Part shown: piece after piece, positions 34,510 through 43,656 of the stretch
Layout of the letters: every line of letters starts with the position of its first letter
How positions within the stretch are numbered: the stretch's first letter is position 1
From: Bacteroidales bacterium
GTDB lineage: Bacteria > Bacteroidota > Bacteroidia > Bacteroidales > VadinHA17
Assembly (NCBI GenBank): GCA_016709865.1
Contig: JADJLX010000006.1
Location: 1-64,000 of the forward strand
Direction: 5' to 3'
Length of the DNA: 64,000 nt
Notes under the pieces: model-generated
Databases searched by the model: none
What the model was told of the DNA's origin: nothing
Seen by the model: only the letters and a program-made list of their open reading frames with translations
Translations under genes and position numbers: made by a program

Positions 34510-36031
34510 ATGAGTAAACTAAGACAAATGCTGCGGCTCTATGCGCAGGGCGAGAGTAAGCTGAAGATCAGCGATCTGACGGGTGTGTCTCGCAACACCC
34601 TAAAAAATACCTTAAAATTTATGTCCGCCTTGGCCTGGATCTTGCGGAGGTCGACAAGCGGAGCGACCTGGAACTGGATCAGTTGTTTGGCGACAATCTG
34701 ATGCCGGAACCCAGCGAAAAATATAAAGCTCTGGAACCCTTATTTCCTCTCATAGAGAAAGAGTTGAAGAAAAGAGGGATGACACGCCAGATTCAGTGGG
34801 AAAGGTATATAGCAATGCATCCCGATGGCTTTAAGCCTTCACAGTTCAAACATCATTACCAGCAGTGGCTCCGCCGCAGTAAACCGGTCATGCATATCGA
34901 GCATGTTGCAGGCGATAAGATGTATATTGATTATGCCGGGGAGAAGCTTCATCTGGTTAATAAAGAAACAGGCGAGATAACAGATGTAGAGGTATTTATA
35001 TCTATTCTTGGAGCAAGTCAGTTAACCTATGTTGAGGGAACATTAAGCCAACGCAAAGAAGATTTAATCAGCTGTTGCGAGCATGCCTTATTTTATTACG
35101 GAGGTGTGCCAATGGCAATTGTTCCCGATAATCTTAAGAGTGCTGTAATTAAGAGCAGTCTTTATGAGCCTACATTAAACCAGGCATTTGAGAACTTTGC
35201 TTTGCATTACAGTACCACCATATTACCCGCCCGGGCTTATAAACCTAAAGACAAAGCTCTTGTTGAAGGAGCTGTCAAGATTGCTTACAGGCGTATCTAC
35301 TCTGTGCTGGACAATAAAGTCTTCCATACTCTTGAGGAGTTAAACGAGGCAATAAGAGAGATAGTTGAGCTTCATAATAATACAAGGATGACGGGGCGGC
35401 CATATAGCCGCAGAGATCTGTTTGAGGATGTGGAGCGAGCCGTACTACATCCACTTCCTGAGTTACTTTATGAATTTAAACGGCATCAGCAAGCTACAAT
35501 ATCTGTAAATGGACATGTTTGTCTGAAGGAAGACCGTCACTATTACAGCGCTCCATATCAATATATTGGTAAAAGATAAAGATCATGTACTCGACCACCC
35601 ATGTTGAGATTTATTACAATTATGTTCTTTTGGCCCGCCATAAAAGAGACCGCAGGCAATATGGCTATACGACCGATAAAGAGCATCTGGCTTCAACGCA
35701 TAAATACCTGACAGACTGGAACCCTGACCGCTTTCTTAACTGGGCAGAGTCAATCGATGGATCAGTCAGGGAGTTCATTGTAGGTCTGATGGCAAGTAAA
35801 ACCCATCCCGAGCAGGCTTATAAAGCGTGTCAGGGCGTCCTAGGCTACGAACGCAAGGTAGGCAGGGAAAGACTGATAAATGCCTGCAGAAGAGCCATTG
35901 AATATGAAAACTACTCCTATGGTGCAATTAAGTCAATACTGGAAAACAAGTATGACTTTTTAACTTATGTGGAGTTAACGTCAGAGATCCCGGTTCATGA
36001 AAATATAAGAGGTGAGAACTATTACAGGTAA
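34510..36031 (+). pseudogene. istA: IS21 transposase IstA, split by frameshifts
   Basis: Three frames together make one IstA. 34510-34605 encodes MSKLRQMLRLYAQGESKLKI and the helix-turn-helix. 34683-35579 encodes the DDE core (MYIDYAGEKLHLV, AIVPDNLKSAV, DKALVEGAVKIAYRRIY). 35585-36031 encodes the C-terminus (TTHVEIYYNYVLLARHKRD). The first join needs a -1 shift at A_AAA_AAT (34602-34608), a classical slippery heptamer, after which LKKYLKIYVRLGLDLAEVDKR is read. The second needs a -1 shift at AAAAG near 35570, which is not canonical. An earlier ATG (34490) reads MANKRQT before a stop. The element may be dead or these may be sequence errors; the first shift could be programmed. All three catalytic acidic residues are still present. 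Confidence 0.85.
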
Positions 36032-36056
36032 AAACGATAATATAAAAAGTAAGAGA

Positions 36057-36809
36057 ATGACAAAAGAAATACTCGACAGAATAAAGAAGCTCCGGCTGCT
36101 CGGAATGGCCAGGGCTTATGAAACCAGCCTTGAGAATGATAACCTTGCAAACCTGTCAGCTGATGAGCTGATAGGTATGTTAGTGGAGGCGGAATGGGAT
36201 GACCGTCAAAACCGTAATATTGACAGAAGGCTGCGCAATGCAAGGTTCCGCTATCAATCGTCAATTGAGAGCATTGATTATGAGGCAAACCGTAATCTTG
36301 ACAGGAACCAGATGCTACGCTATGCAGAATGCACTTACATCAGAAAACATGAGAACATACTTATAACCGGAAGCACCGGAATAGGGAAAAGTTACCTTGC
36401 TACAGCACTTGGGCATCAGGCATGTACTCTTGGGTTTAAGGTATATTATGCAAATATGGCAAAGCTATTTTCCAAGCTAAAGATGGGCAAGGCCGATGGT
36501 TCTTATATACGTGAAATATCAAAAATAGAGCGGCAAGACTTACTTATCCTTGATGACTTTGGACTATTACCAATAGATAATCAAAATCGTTCTGCACTGA
36601 TGGAAATAATAGAAGACCGTCATAACAAAGCATCATTAGTAATAACTTCCCAACTACCAGTAAACTGCTGGCATGAGGTCATTGGAGAAAAAACTATTGC
36701 TGATGCAATCCTTGACAGGATCGTTCATAATGCACACAGGATAGAACTAAAGGGAGAATCTCTGAGAAAAGGCAGGGAGAATTATAAAGAAAATGGAAAT
36801 TTGAATTAA
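36057..36809 (+). CDS. istB: IS21 helper ATPase IstB
   Basis: The start at ATG 36057 gives MTKEILDRIKKLRLLGMARAYE, the normal IstB N-terminus; an upstream in-frame start overlaps istA. The AAA+ core shows Walker A GSTGIGKSY (about residues 106-114), Walker B LLILDDFG, sensor-type VITSQLP and the family ending ADAILDRIVHNAHRIELKGESLRK. At 250 residues it is intact, unlike istA. It lies 25 bases after the istA stop. IstB loads IstA on the target and drives IS21 transposition. Confidence 0.95.
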   Translation: MTKEILDRIKKLRLLGMARAYETSLENDNLANLSADELIGMLVEAEWDDRQNRNIDRRLRNARFRYQSSIESIDYEANRNLDRNQMLRYAECTYIRKHENILITGSTGIGKSYLATALGHQACTLGFKVYYANMAKLFSKLKMGKADGSYIREISKIERQDLLILDDFGLLPIDNQNRSALMEIIEDRHNKASLVITSQLPVNCWHEVIGEKTIADAILDRIVHNAHRIELKGESLRKGRENYKENGNLN

Positions 36810-36874
36810 AATAGATAGATTTGTATAACCACTTTTTATGATGGGAAAACTCTTTGAAAAATCAGTAACTTCGA

Positions 36875-36916
36875 TGTGGTCAATTTAGACCGGCTGAATG
36901 TGGTCAGATTGACCGG
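36875..36916. repeat. IS21 right-end terminal subrepeats
   Basis: Two subrepeats, TGTGGTCAATTTAGACCGG (36875) and TGTGGTCAGATTGACCGG (36899), mirror the left-end units. The right limit of the element is close to 36923. Confidence 0.85.
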
Positions 36917-36944
36917 CTTTTGTAATAATCAAAATAATGATGTT

Positions 36945-39900
36945 ATGATAAATATTGGTTTGAAAAGATGTGTTAAAACAGTTTTGGCCATGCTGATTGC
37001 AGTTACTGTATCTCCTGGCTGCTCAACAAAAGACGAGCCTTTTTCGCGTCAGCTGACAGAATGGAAGATTGCACCTGCTGTGTCTGCAACAACACCTGCC
37101 CTTAATGCAATTGCTGTTAAAGATGATGCAGCAAAAGCAGTAGACTACTCTACTTCTGACTGGCTGAAGGCCGTGGCTCCTGGAACCGTCCTGGGCAACC
37201 TTGTCGATGCCGGTGTTTACGATGACATTTTTCAGCCGGATAACGATGGAGAGATAAACGAATATTTCAATGATAATTTATCAAGGATACCTGAAGGAGA
37301 TTTTGAGAATCATTGGTGGTACAGCACCGATTTTACGATTCCTTCAGGCGAAGCAGGAAAAAAAATCATCCTCACGTTCAAAGGCATAAGCTATACAGGC
37401 GAGATATATGTGAACGGAACAAAAGTAAGCAACAAGTACATCAACATTAAAGATGAAAACTATCTGAAGAACGGACAAACCCTGTTGGATTTTGGTGCTG
37501 AGGTGACCGATTTCCATACTGATGGTTCCGGCACTCTGACAGGTGTCATGGATTTTGAGGAATACAAAAATCAGTTTATAGGGACGATGCGCACATACGA
37601 CCTGGATGTCACGGATCTTGTAAAAACGGGAAGCGTAAAAAACAATATCAAGGTAAAGGTTACAAAACCCATGTACCGCGATGACCTGACATACTACTGG
37701 GTTGACTGGAACCCCAAACCTGCGGACGCAATGATGGGTCTGACCGGCGAAGTTTTTCTGCATTGCACCGGAAGTGCAAGACTTGAAAATCCCGCCGTAG
37801 TCTCAAAGGTAACAGTCGATCATTCAACTGCCCGTTTGAATTTATATGTTGATGTGAGCAACTTCACTGCGGAGGGGGTAAGCGGATCACTCACCGCTGT
37901 GATCAAGGATCCTGAAGGAAAGGTAGTTGCGACAATCACCAAAGAACCTGTTAACGTTCCTTCAGGTGCATACAACAGTGAGATTGAATTAAGAGCCTCA
38001 GACTTTCCCGGATTGAACATTGAAAATCCACGGCTCTGGTGGCCGTATCTCTCCGGTGAACAACCGCTGTACACTGTTGATTATGAATACTCAGCTGATG
38101 GTATTGTAAGTGACAGGCTTCATCACCGATTCGGCATACGGGAAATAAGCGCCGAAGTGAATGTGTCGCCGTATGCCAACAATAATTCCGACTCGATATC
38201 GGCATCACACCTGGCGAACATGCTGCAAATATACGTCAATCACAGGCCTGTGTTGCTGAAAGGCGGAGGTTATTGTGCATCGGATCTGTTCCTGCGCCAT
38301 AACCGTGAAACCAACAAGGCAGTTGTGGAATACGTAAAATACATGGGAATGAACATGATCCGTGACGAAGGCAAATTCTTCGACAACAATCTGCTTGATC
38401 TCATGGATGAAAACGGGATACTGCTCATGACGGGCTGGTGCTGCTGCGACCGCTGGCAGAGCCCGGGCGAGTTCTCCAAAGCTGAGCGTTTCGTGGCTTT
38501 TGAATCATTGTATGCCCAGCTGAGGAATGCCAGGCAGCATCCATGCATGTTTCTCTGGTTCAATGGAAGCGACGACCCTCCAAGCATTAAAGCCCAGGGT
38601 GTGAATGGTCAGAATGTCGAGCAGAAATACTTTGAGATAGAAGCAAACCTGCGTTGGCTCGAGATCGGTGCAAATTGCAACAATGGCTCTGCCAAGCTCG
38701 CCACCCTGACCGGGGTTACCGGAGGCATGCATATGGATGCAACATACGACAGTCAGACGCCCACGTGGTATTACTCTGACCCCAGGGGTTTGTATGGATT
38801 CATCTCCGAGGGTGGAGGAGGGAGCATCCCCGTTCAGGAAACCATGCGCAGGATACTTCCTGAATCTAATCTTTGGCCGTACAACTCCGCGGAGAATTAC
38901 AATCTGTGGAACTATCATGTCTGCAGGGGCAGCTTCAATAACCTTGGCCAGCATGTTTTGTTCATTGACGGCTCATACGGAGCCTCTTCTACATTTGATG
39001 AATTCATTGCACGGGCCCAGGTCTTTCAATATGATCTGCAGAGGGCCCAGTATGAAGCTTTGAATTCAAATCGGTACCTGAACACAAGCGGGTTTATAAA
39101 CTGGATGCTCAACAATGCCTGGCCCATTATGTTCTGGAACCAGTTTGACTATTACATGAATCCAAATGGCACCACATACGGTGCAAGGAAAGGCAATGAA
39201 CCCGTTCATATAATGTACAACATGTACCGGAAGTGCGTCAATGTTGTCAATAATACATTTGCAGAGTACCCGGGAGCTGTGGCCACGATGGACGTTTATG
39301 ACATCATGGGAAACCGGATCAGCAACACACTTGAAAAGACAATAGATATCCGGGCTGACGGCGCACCCGCTGCAATTGATTATGCAGATTCGGGAAAAAA
39401 CAGGTTATCCCCCAGGACAATAGGTCTGGTAAAGGGTGAAAACAATTCCTATGAACCTTACCGGATCAACTATTTCGGAAAGATAACGGAAGCTTATGGA
39501 GTCACGGAAATATGGGATTACGATGATATACAGACTGCATTGACCGCTCCACCTTCGGATGTGTATTTCATACGGCTGGAACTGAGGGCTGCGGATGGCA
39601 GGGTGCTCAGCCTGAACTCCTATGCCGAACCATTGAGAAATGATGTGGCAGGAGCAAGCCACTCCTGGAACAGGTCAGGCACTTACCAGGCTCCTGACAT
39701 GACCCTGCTGAATCAGCTTCCCAATGTTGATCTGGAAGTTACGCAACCGGCATTCAATAAAACTTCCGGAAAGAACATACTGACCTGCAGAGTAAGCAAT
39801 CCGACTGACAATATCGCATATGCTGTTGAACTTAAGGCATATACAGGCAGCAACCGCAGGACGCTTGGCTCCTGTCATCTACGATGATAACCTGTTTACC

Positions 39901-40584
39901 CTTTTCCCGGGTGAGAGCCGCGACATCGATATTTCGTATAACCGGTCGGATCTGTCAGGGAAAGCCTTTGTCGCTGTCAGCTGCTACAACAACGTGATTA
40001 ATGGGAAAAGCTATAGGGCTGCAACAAACATCTACACAACTGTACCACAAGGTGGATCCAATAACATAGCCCGCGGCAAAACAGTGTCAGGAGGCACTGA
40101 TCCTCTCAACGCCACGGACGTAACACCGGGCGGACATGCAAATGCCGGTGAAGGCAGGACATTCATTGACTCCGACATGAACACCTTTGCTACGCTGTCG
40201 CCGGAACAGGGAGCCTTTGTAGTGGATCTCGACAGTGTCACGAGTTTCGACAGGATAATGCTGCGCTGGAACCGTATGAACAGTCTGCGAGGCCGACCGG
40301 ATCATGTCAGGATTGAGGTAAGTAACGACAATGTTCAGTACACGGAAGTTGCGAGTTATGATAACAGTAATATGAGTTCGATAATGACCAACATTATCAT
40401 CCCTGTACAGGCGAGGGGACGTTATGTAAGGATCATACCTTCCGGGCTGACTGGAATGTCTCCGGCTATCGGCATGAGAGTCGATGAATCTGGAGCATCA
40501 GGGCAAAGTGCAAGCGGCATCCGTCAGGCAGACGCTTCAAAGGTATTCAACCTGTCGACTATTGAGATATACGCTTTTAAATAA
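36945..40584 (+). CDS. GH2 exo-beta-D-glucosaminidase (CsxA-like) lipoprotein with C-terminal F5/8-type domain, one frameshift
   Basis: The ATG at 36945 gives a lipoprotein signal (LIAVTVSPGC). The GH2 layout follows: jelly-roll (YEG-like region with WWYSTDFTIP and TFKGISYTGEIYVNG), Ig-like domain, then a TIM barrel with MNMIRDEGKFFD, GWCCCDRW, FLWFNGSDDPP (acid/base Asp) and GFISEGGGG (nucleophile Glu), all close to CsxA exo-glucosaminidases acting on chitosan. Frame one ends at 39887 after LKAYTGSNRR; the next frame, entered near 39860 by skipping one base, continues APVIYDDNLFTLFPGESRDI and ends with a discoidin-like domain (FIDSDMNTFATLS, RWNRM, GRYVRIIPSG). A full-length product of about 1210 residues therefore needs a frame change, by mutation or error. 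The gene is visibly more GC-rich than its neighbours. The IS21 end lies 22 bases upstream. Confidence 0.8.
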
Positions 40585-41025
40585 CCTTATGAAAATCTTG
40601 GCGATGATCAACCCCTGCCTGCCTGAAAGATCTCCCGCAGATGGTAAAATAATGGCGTATGCCGTTAAAATGGGAGAAAGAATTGGTGATGCTTCTCTCA
40701 ATCAATAATTGGAGGGGTGTAAAGTTGATCGGCAGAGTTAAAGGTACATGCTGAGATCTATCTCAATTCCGGTTGCAACTTTTGTCCGTTCCGGGTACTA
40801 AAACAGAGCGAGTGTGTGAGCGAGAGCGAGTACACTCGTTCTGTTTTCTCACTCCCACTCTCACACTCACACTTTCTTTTCTTTATCGAGTGCGAGAGCA
40901 ATCTGGAGCAATCTCTTTTCTTTTTTCCTCACTCCCACTCTCACATCCACACTAAAATTTTTCTATCTTTACTAACGGTCTCGCAACCATAATTAAAAGT
41001 TTTTTAACCATTAAACCCTCGTGCT
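40585..41025. other. Gene-poor gap with GAGTG/CTCAC-rich repeats
   Basis: A 39-codon frame at 40589-40708 (MKILAMINPCLPERSPADGK...) matches nothing I know and could be a remnant. From 40801 the sequence is rich in GAGTG/GAGCG units on one strand and CTCAC units on the other, including a 15-base hairpin (40801-40846) and two near-copies of CTCACTCCCACTCTCACA (40848 and 40928). AGCAATCTGG/AGCAATCT is repeated in tandem near 40895-40915. These bracket a four-helix-bundle gene. Confidence 0.6.
40801..40846 (+). terminator. Long hairpin, possible terminator of the GH2 gene
   Basis: AAACAGAGCGAGTGT (40801-40815) pairs with ACACTCGTTCTGTTT (40832-40846) with one mismatch and a 16-base loop rich in GAG; a T-rich stretch follows. 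It lies about 215 bases past the GH2 stop, so it may instead belong to the repeat cluster. Confidence 0.5.
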
Positions 41026-41376
41026 ATGTTCGATTTTTGTAAACTAGATGTCTATCAGAAAGCAAAATCATTTTGCATTTCTATGAATAAACTGATTGTT
41101 GGTAAAAAATTCGACAAAACAACAAATGATCAACTTCGACGCGCCTCATTCAGCATCATGCTTAACATAGCCGAAGGCTCTTCTCGTTTCAGTAATAAAG
41201 ATCGTAAGAACTTTATGGTCGTTGCCAGAGGGAGCACTTTTGAATGTGCAGCAATTCTTGAATATTTGTTTGAAATATCAGAAATAAACCAACCTGACTT
41301 TAATACTTTCACAGACAATCTTGAACAGATTTCCAAAATGCTGTTTAGCCTGATTCAACACCTTGATAAACCTTAA
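41026..41376 (+). CDS. Four-helix-bundle protein (23S rRNA intervening-sequence protein type)
   Basis: The 116-residue protein has the family's ordered features: FCKLDVYQKAKSFCISMN, FDKTTNDQLRRASFSIMLNIAEGSSRFSNKDRKNF and a final helix pair (ARGSTFECAAILEYLFEI, LEQISKMLFSLIQHL). Such proteins were first seen inside 23S rRNA insertions but are common alone in Bacteroidota; the function is unknown. This one is free-standing, flanked on both sides by hairpins of GAGTGAGAGC type, which look like the repeats that often accompany the family and may mark a mobile unit. The distantly related Avd of diversity-generating retroelements was considered, but no reverse transcriptase is present. Confidence 0.9.
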   Translation: MFDFCKLDVYQKAKSFCISMNKLIVGKKFDKTTNDQLRRASFSIMLNIAEGSSRFSNKDRKNFMVVARGSTFECAAILEYLFEISEINQPDFNTFTDNLEQISKMLFSLIQHLDKP

Positions 41377-41379
41377 AAA

Positions 41380-41405
41380 GAGTGAGAGCGAGTTAGCTCT
41401 CATTC
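41380..41405 (+). terminator. Hairpin terminator after the four-helix-bundle gene
   Basis: GAGTGAGAGC (41380-41389) pairs with GCTCTCATTC (41396-41405) with one mismatch; T-rich sequence ending in TTTTT follows at 41412-41418. It repeats the GAG-rich theme seen upstream of the gene. Confidence 0.65.
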
Positions 41406-41563
41406 ACATTCTGTTTTTCAAATGATACTAGTCAGATCCTGAACAGAATTAATCATGAAAATAATGTTTAGTATTATTTGTGGATGTGGAATAAATTTGC
41501 CAAAAAATTTGTCTAAATCCATAAACCTGATTCATTTTTTAACACTAACCTAACTTTAAAAAC

Positions 41564-43585
41564 ATGAAAACAAACCGACACCTATTATCAATTTTACAAT
41601 TGCTTCTGGTAACTGGAATTGTAATTTCCTGTTCAGACAATGCAAATCAGAAAGCACAACCGTTACTTGGGACAAGATCCGTGCAGATAATCAAGAACAA
41701 AGGTCTGCAATTCAGGGATCTGAACAAAAATGGAAAACTTGACAAATATGAGGACTGGAGACTGTCCGATGACGAAAGGATCGCTGATCTTGTCATCCAG
41801 ATGACACTTGAAGAGAAAGTTGGTTTAATGTTCCATCCCAATATAGCAGTTCCTGCTGACGGAATTGTCAAATACGATTTCACTGAAGAGGAGAAAGCTG
41901 CAATGGCGAATGCCGCCAATGAACAATACGCAGGGCCGATTGGTCCTGGCGGCCAGGCACCGGCAGGCGGCGGAATGGCAATGGGACAGATGAGAAGAAC
42001 TGCAACTGCCAAATCATTTATCGAAGAAAAAAACTTCCGAAACATCCTCAATAATGGTGTTGCACCTGTAAGGGAATTCGCTACATGGTCGAATAAAATG
42101 CAGGAGATCGCTGAAGCTACAAGACTTGGTGTACCTATAATGTTTTCAACCGACCCGAGGCATGGGGCTACATTAGGTGCTCATGTAAGCGGGAAACAAT
42201 ACTTCTCTCAGTGGCCAAGCAAGGAAGGCCAGGTTGGAATAACTTCATCGCGTGATACAGCAATTGTAAGAAAATTTGGAGAGGTTGTAGCCGAGGAATA
42301 TCGCGCTGTTGGGTTACATATGATACTCGGTCCCCAGATAGATGTTATGACTGAACCAAGATGGAGCCGCAATATGGGCTGCTTTTCGGAAGATGCAAAC
42401 CTTACTTCAGAAATGCTTGGTGCCTTTATGGATGGGGCACAGGGTAAGAACATCGGAGCTAATAAGATCCTGGTTCATCTGAAACACTGGCCCGGTTCAG
42501 GTCCGCACAAAGGGGGTACAGGACAATGGCTTGTTTACCCGGGAAATAATATCGATTATCATCTTATTCCCTGGAAAACAGGCATAGCAAAAGGTGCCCT
42601 GGCTGCAATGGGTTATTACAGCGGGACCTATTCTGATTCTCTCAATGTGAATTATTCATACCACATGTCAACAGAAGTACTCTATAATCAGTTGGGATTC
42701 AAAGGCGCAATCTGTACCGACTGGGGTGTTGTAAGCCGTGGTCCTCTCAAACCAAGTTTACAGGGAAAAACTACATTGAAGGATAACATGGAAATGATTA
42801 TCAATGCCGGCGTTGACCAGATGGGCAGTGAAACAAATAACAACCTTGTTATCGACCTTGTAAAAGAAGGTAAAGTAACTGAACAGAGAGTAAATCAGGC
42901 TGCCGCAAGAATTCTTCAGTGGCACTTTAAACTTGGACTTTTTGAAAATCCTTATGTCGATCCTGAAGCTGCAGTAAATACTGTCCAGAGTGAAAAAAAC
43001 CAGAAACTGGGATATCAGGCTCAGCTTGAATCAATTGTTCTGCTTACCAATGATGGTGTTCTTCCTGCTAAAGAAAATATTAAGATTTTTGTAGACGGAA
43101 TTGACAGGGATATCGCAGCTAAATATGCAACCCTGGTAGATGATCCAAAACAAGCAGATCTTATACTTGTCAGGGCAGCCACACAGGAAGAGAGAGGTTT
43201 CGGAGGAGGCCCTGCAGCCCAGAGAGGAAATGCAAATCCTTTCGCACCCAGGGATGTTGACATTTTATTCCCGTCTGCAAAATGGGATAACATAAAGGTA
43301 CTCGCAAAAACCGGCAAACCTGTTGTTGTTGCCTTCAATCCCTCAGGTTCAAGTTGCGTATTGCCTGCTGACTTAAAACAGGTTGTAAAAGGAACCATTA
43401 TGATCTTTGACGCCCTTGATAATGCACTGCTGGATGTTGTGTTCGGAAAATTCAATCCGATCGGAAAACTCACATTTGAGATCCCTTCATCGATGGATGC
43501 AGTCAGAAAGCAGCTTGAAGACGTGCCATTCGATTCTGAAAATCCTGCCTTTAAATTTGGCGAAGGATTGTCATATACTAAATAA
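41564..43585 (+). CDS. GH3 glycoside hydrolase, lipoprotein
   Basis: The 673-residue protein has a lipobox (GIVISC, Cys23) and a short calcium-loop-like DLNKNGKLDKYEDW (52-65) common in Bacteroidota GH3 enzymes. The barrel follows with MTLEEKVGLMF, FSTDPRHGA, LVHLKHWPGSG (the KH pair at 307-308) and GAICTDWG with the nucleophile Asp386. The alpha/beta sandwich domain (about 500-650) shows SIVLLTNDGVLP and VVVAFNPSGS and ends FKFGEGLSYT. It lacks the C-terminal fibronectin-III-like domain of many GH3 proteins. Exo-acting beta-glucosidase or related activity is expected, but the sugar is not readable. It lies 180 bases after the four-helix-bundle gene and is followed by a strong terminator. Confidence 0.92.
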   Translation: MKTNRHLLSILQLLLVTGIVISCSDNANQKAQPLLGTRSVQIIKNKGLQFRDLNKNGKLDKYEDWRLSDDERIADLVIQMTLEEKVGLMFHPNIAVPADGIVKYDFTEEEKAAMANAANEQYAGPIGPGGQAPAGGGMAMGQMRRTATAKSFIEEKNFRNILNNGVAPVREFATWSNKMQEIAEATRLGVPIMFSTDPRHGATLGAHVSGKQYFSQWPSKEGQVGITSSRDTAIVRKFGEVVAEEYRAVGLHMILGPQIDVMTEPRWSRNMGCFSEDANLTSEMLGAFMDGAQGKNIGANKILVHLKHWPGSGPHKGGTGQWLVYPGNNIDYHLIPWKTGIAKGALAAMGYYSGTYSDSLNVNYSYHMSTEVLYNQLGFKGAICTDWGVVSRGPLKPSLQGKTTLKDNMEMIINAGVDQMGSETNNNLVIDLVKEGKVTEQRVNQAAARILQWHFKLGLFENPYVDPEAAVNTVQSEKNQKLGYQAQLESIVLLTNDGVLPAKENIKIFVDGIDRDIAAKYATLVDDPKQADLILVRAATQEERGFGGGPAAQRGNANPFAPRDVDILFPSAKWDNIKVLAKTGKPVVVAFNPSGSSCVLPADLKQVVKGTIMIFDALDNALLDVVFGKFNPIGKLTFEIPSSMDAVRKQLEDVPFDSENPAFKFGEGLSYTK

Positions 43586-43611
43586 ACAAACGTAATAAAC
43601 CACAGAGTGAG

Positions 43612-43648
43612 AGTGTGAGACTGCCGGCTGGTAGTCTCACACTTTTTT
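43612..43648 (+). terminator. Strong intrinsic terminator after the GH3 gene
   Basis: AGTGTGAGACT (43612-43622) and AGTCTCACACT (43633-43643) form a perfect 11-base stem with a GC-rich 10-base loop, then a T run. It separates the plus-strand GH3 gene from the convergent minus-strand oxidoreductase gene. Confidence 0.85.
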
Positions 43649-43656
43649 ATGAATAA

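Larger units (their letters stand above)
34343..36923 (+). mobile_element. IS21-family insertion sequence
   Basis: A 2.58-kb element carries istA (frameshifted) and istB between imperfect terminal inverted repeats with multiple subrepeats of the form GGTCAAxCTGACCAC. The left end has three (34353-34417) and the right end two in inverse orientation (36875-36916). Exact outer ends are uncertain by a few bases and no target duplication is evident. The left end cuts a metallophosphoesterase gene and the right end lies about 20 bases before a GH2 gene start, so the flanks do not match each other. Confidence 0.9.

Noticed and set aside
36841..36944. GH2 start further upstream at 36876
   Set aside because: That frame runs through the IS21 terminal repeats; the ATG at 36945 directly precedes the lipoprotein signal.
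40589..40708. 39-codon frame after the GH2 gene
   Set aside because: It has protein-like composition but no recognisable family or neighbour support, so it is recorded only in the gap description.
40847..40953. CRISPR-like repeats
   Set aside because: There are only two near-copies of a low-complexity CTCAC-rich motif; there is no regular spacing, no spacers and no cas genes.
41026..41376. Avd-type protein of a diversity-generating retroelement
   Set aside because: The four-helix-bundle fold is related, but there is no reverse transcriptase, template repeat or variable repeat nearby.
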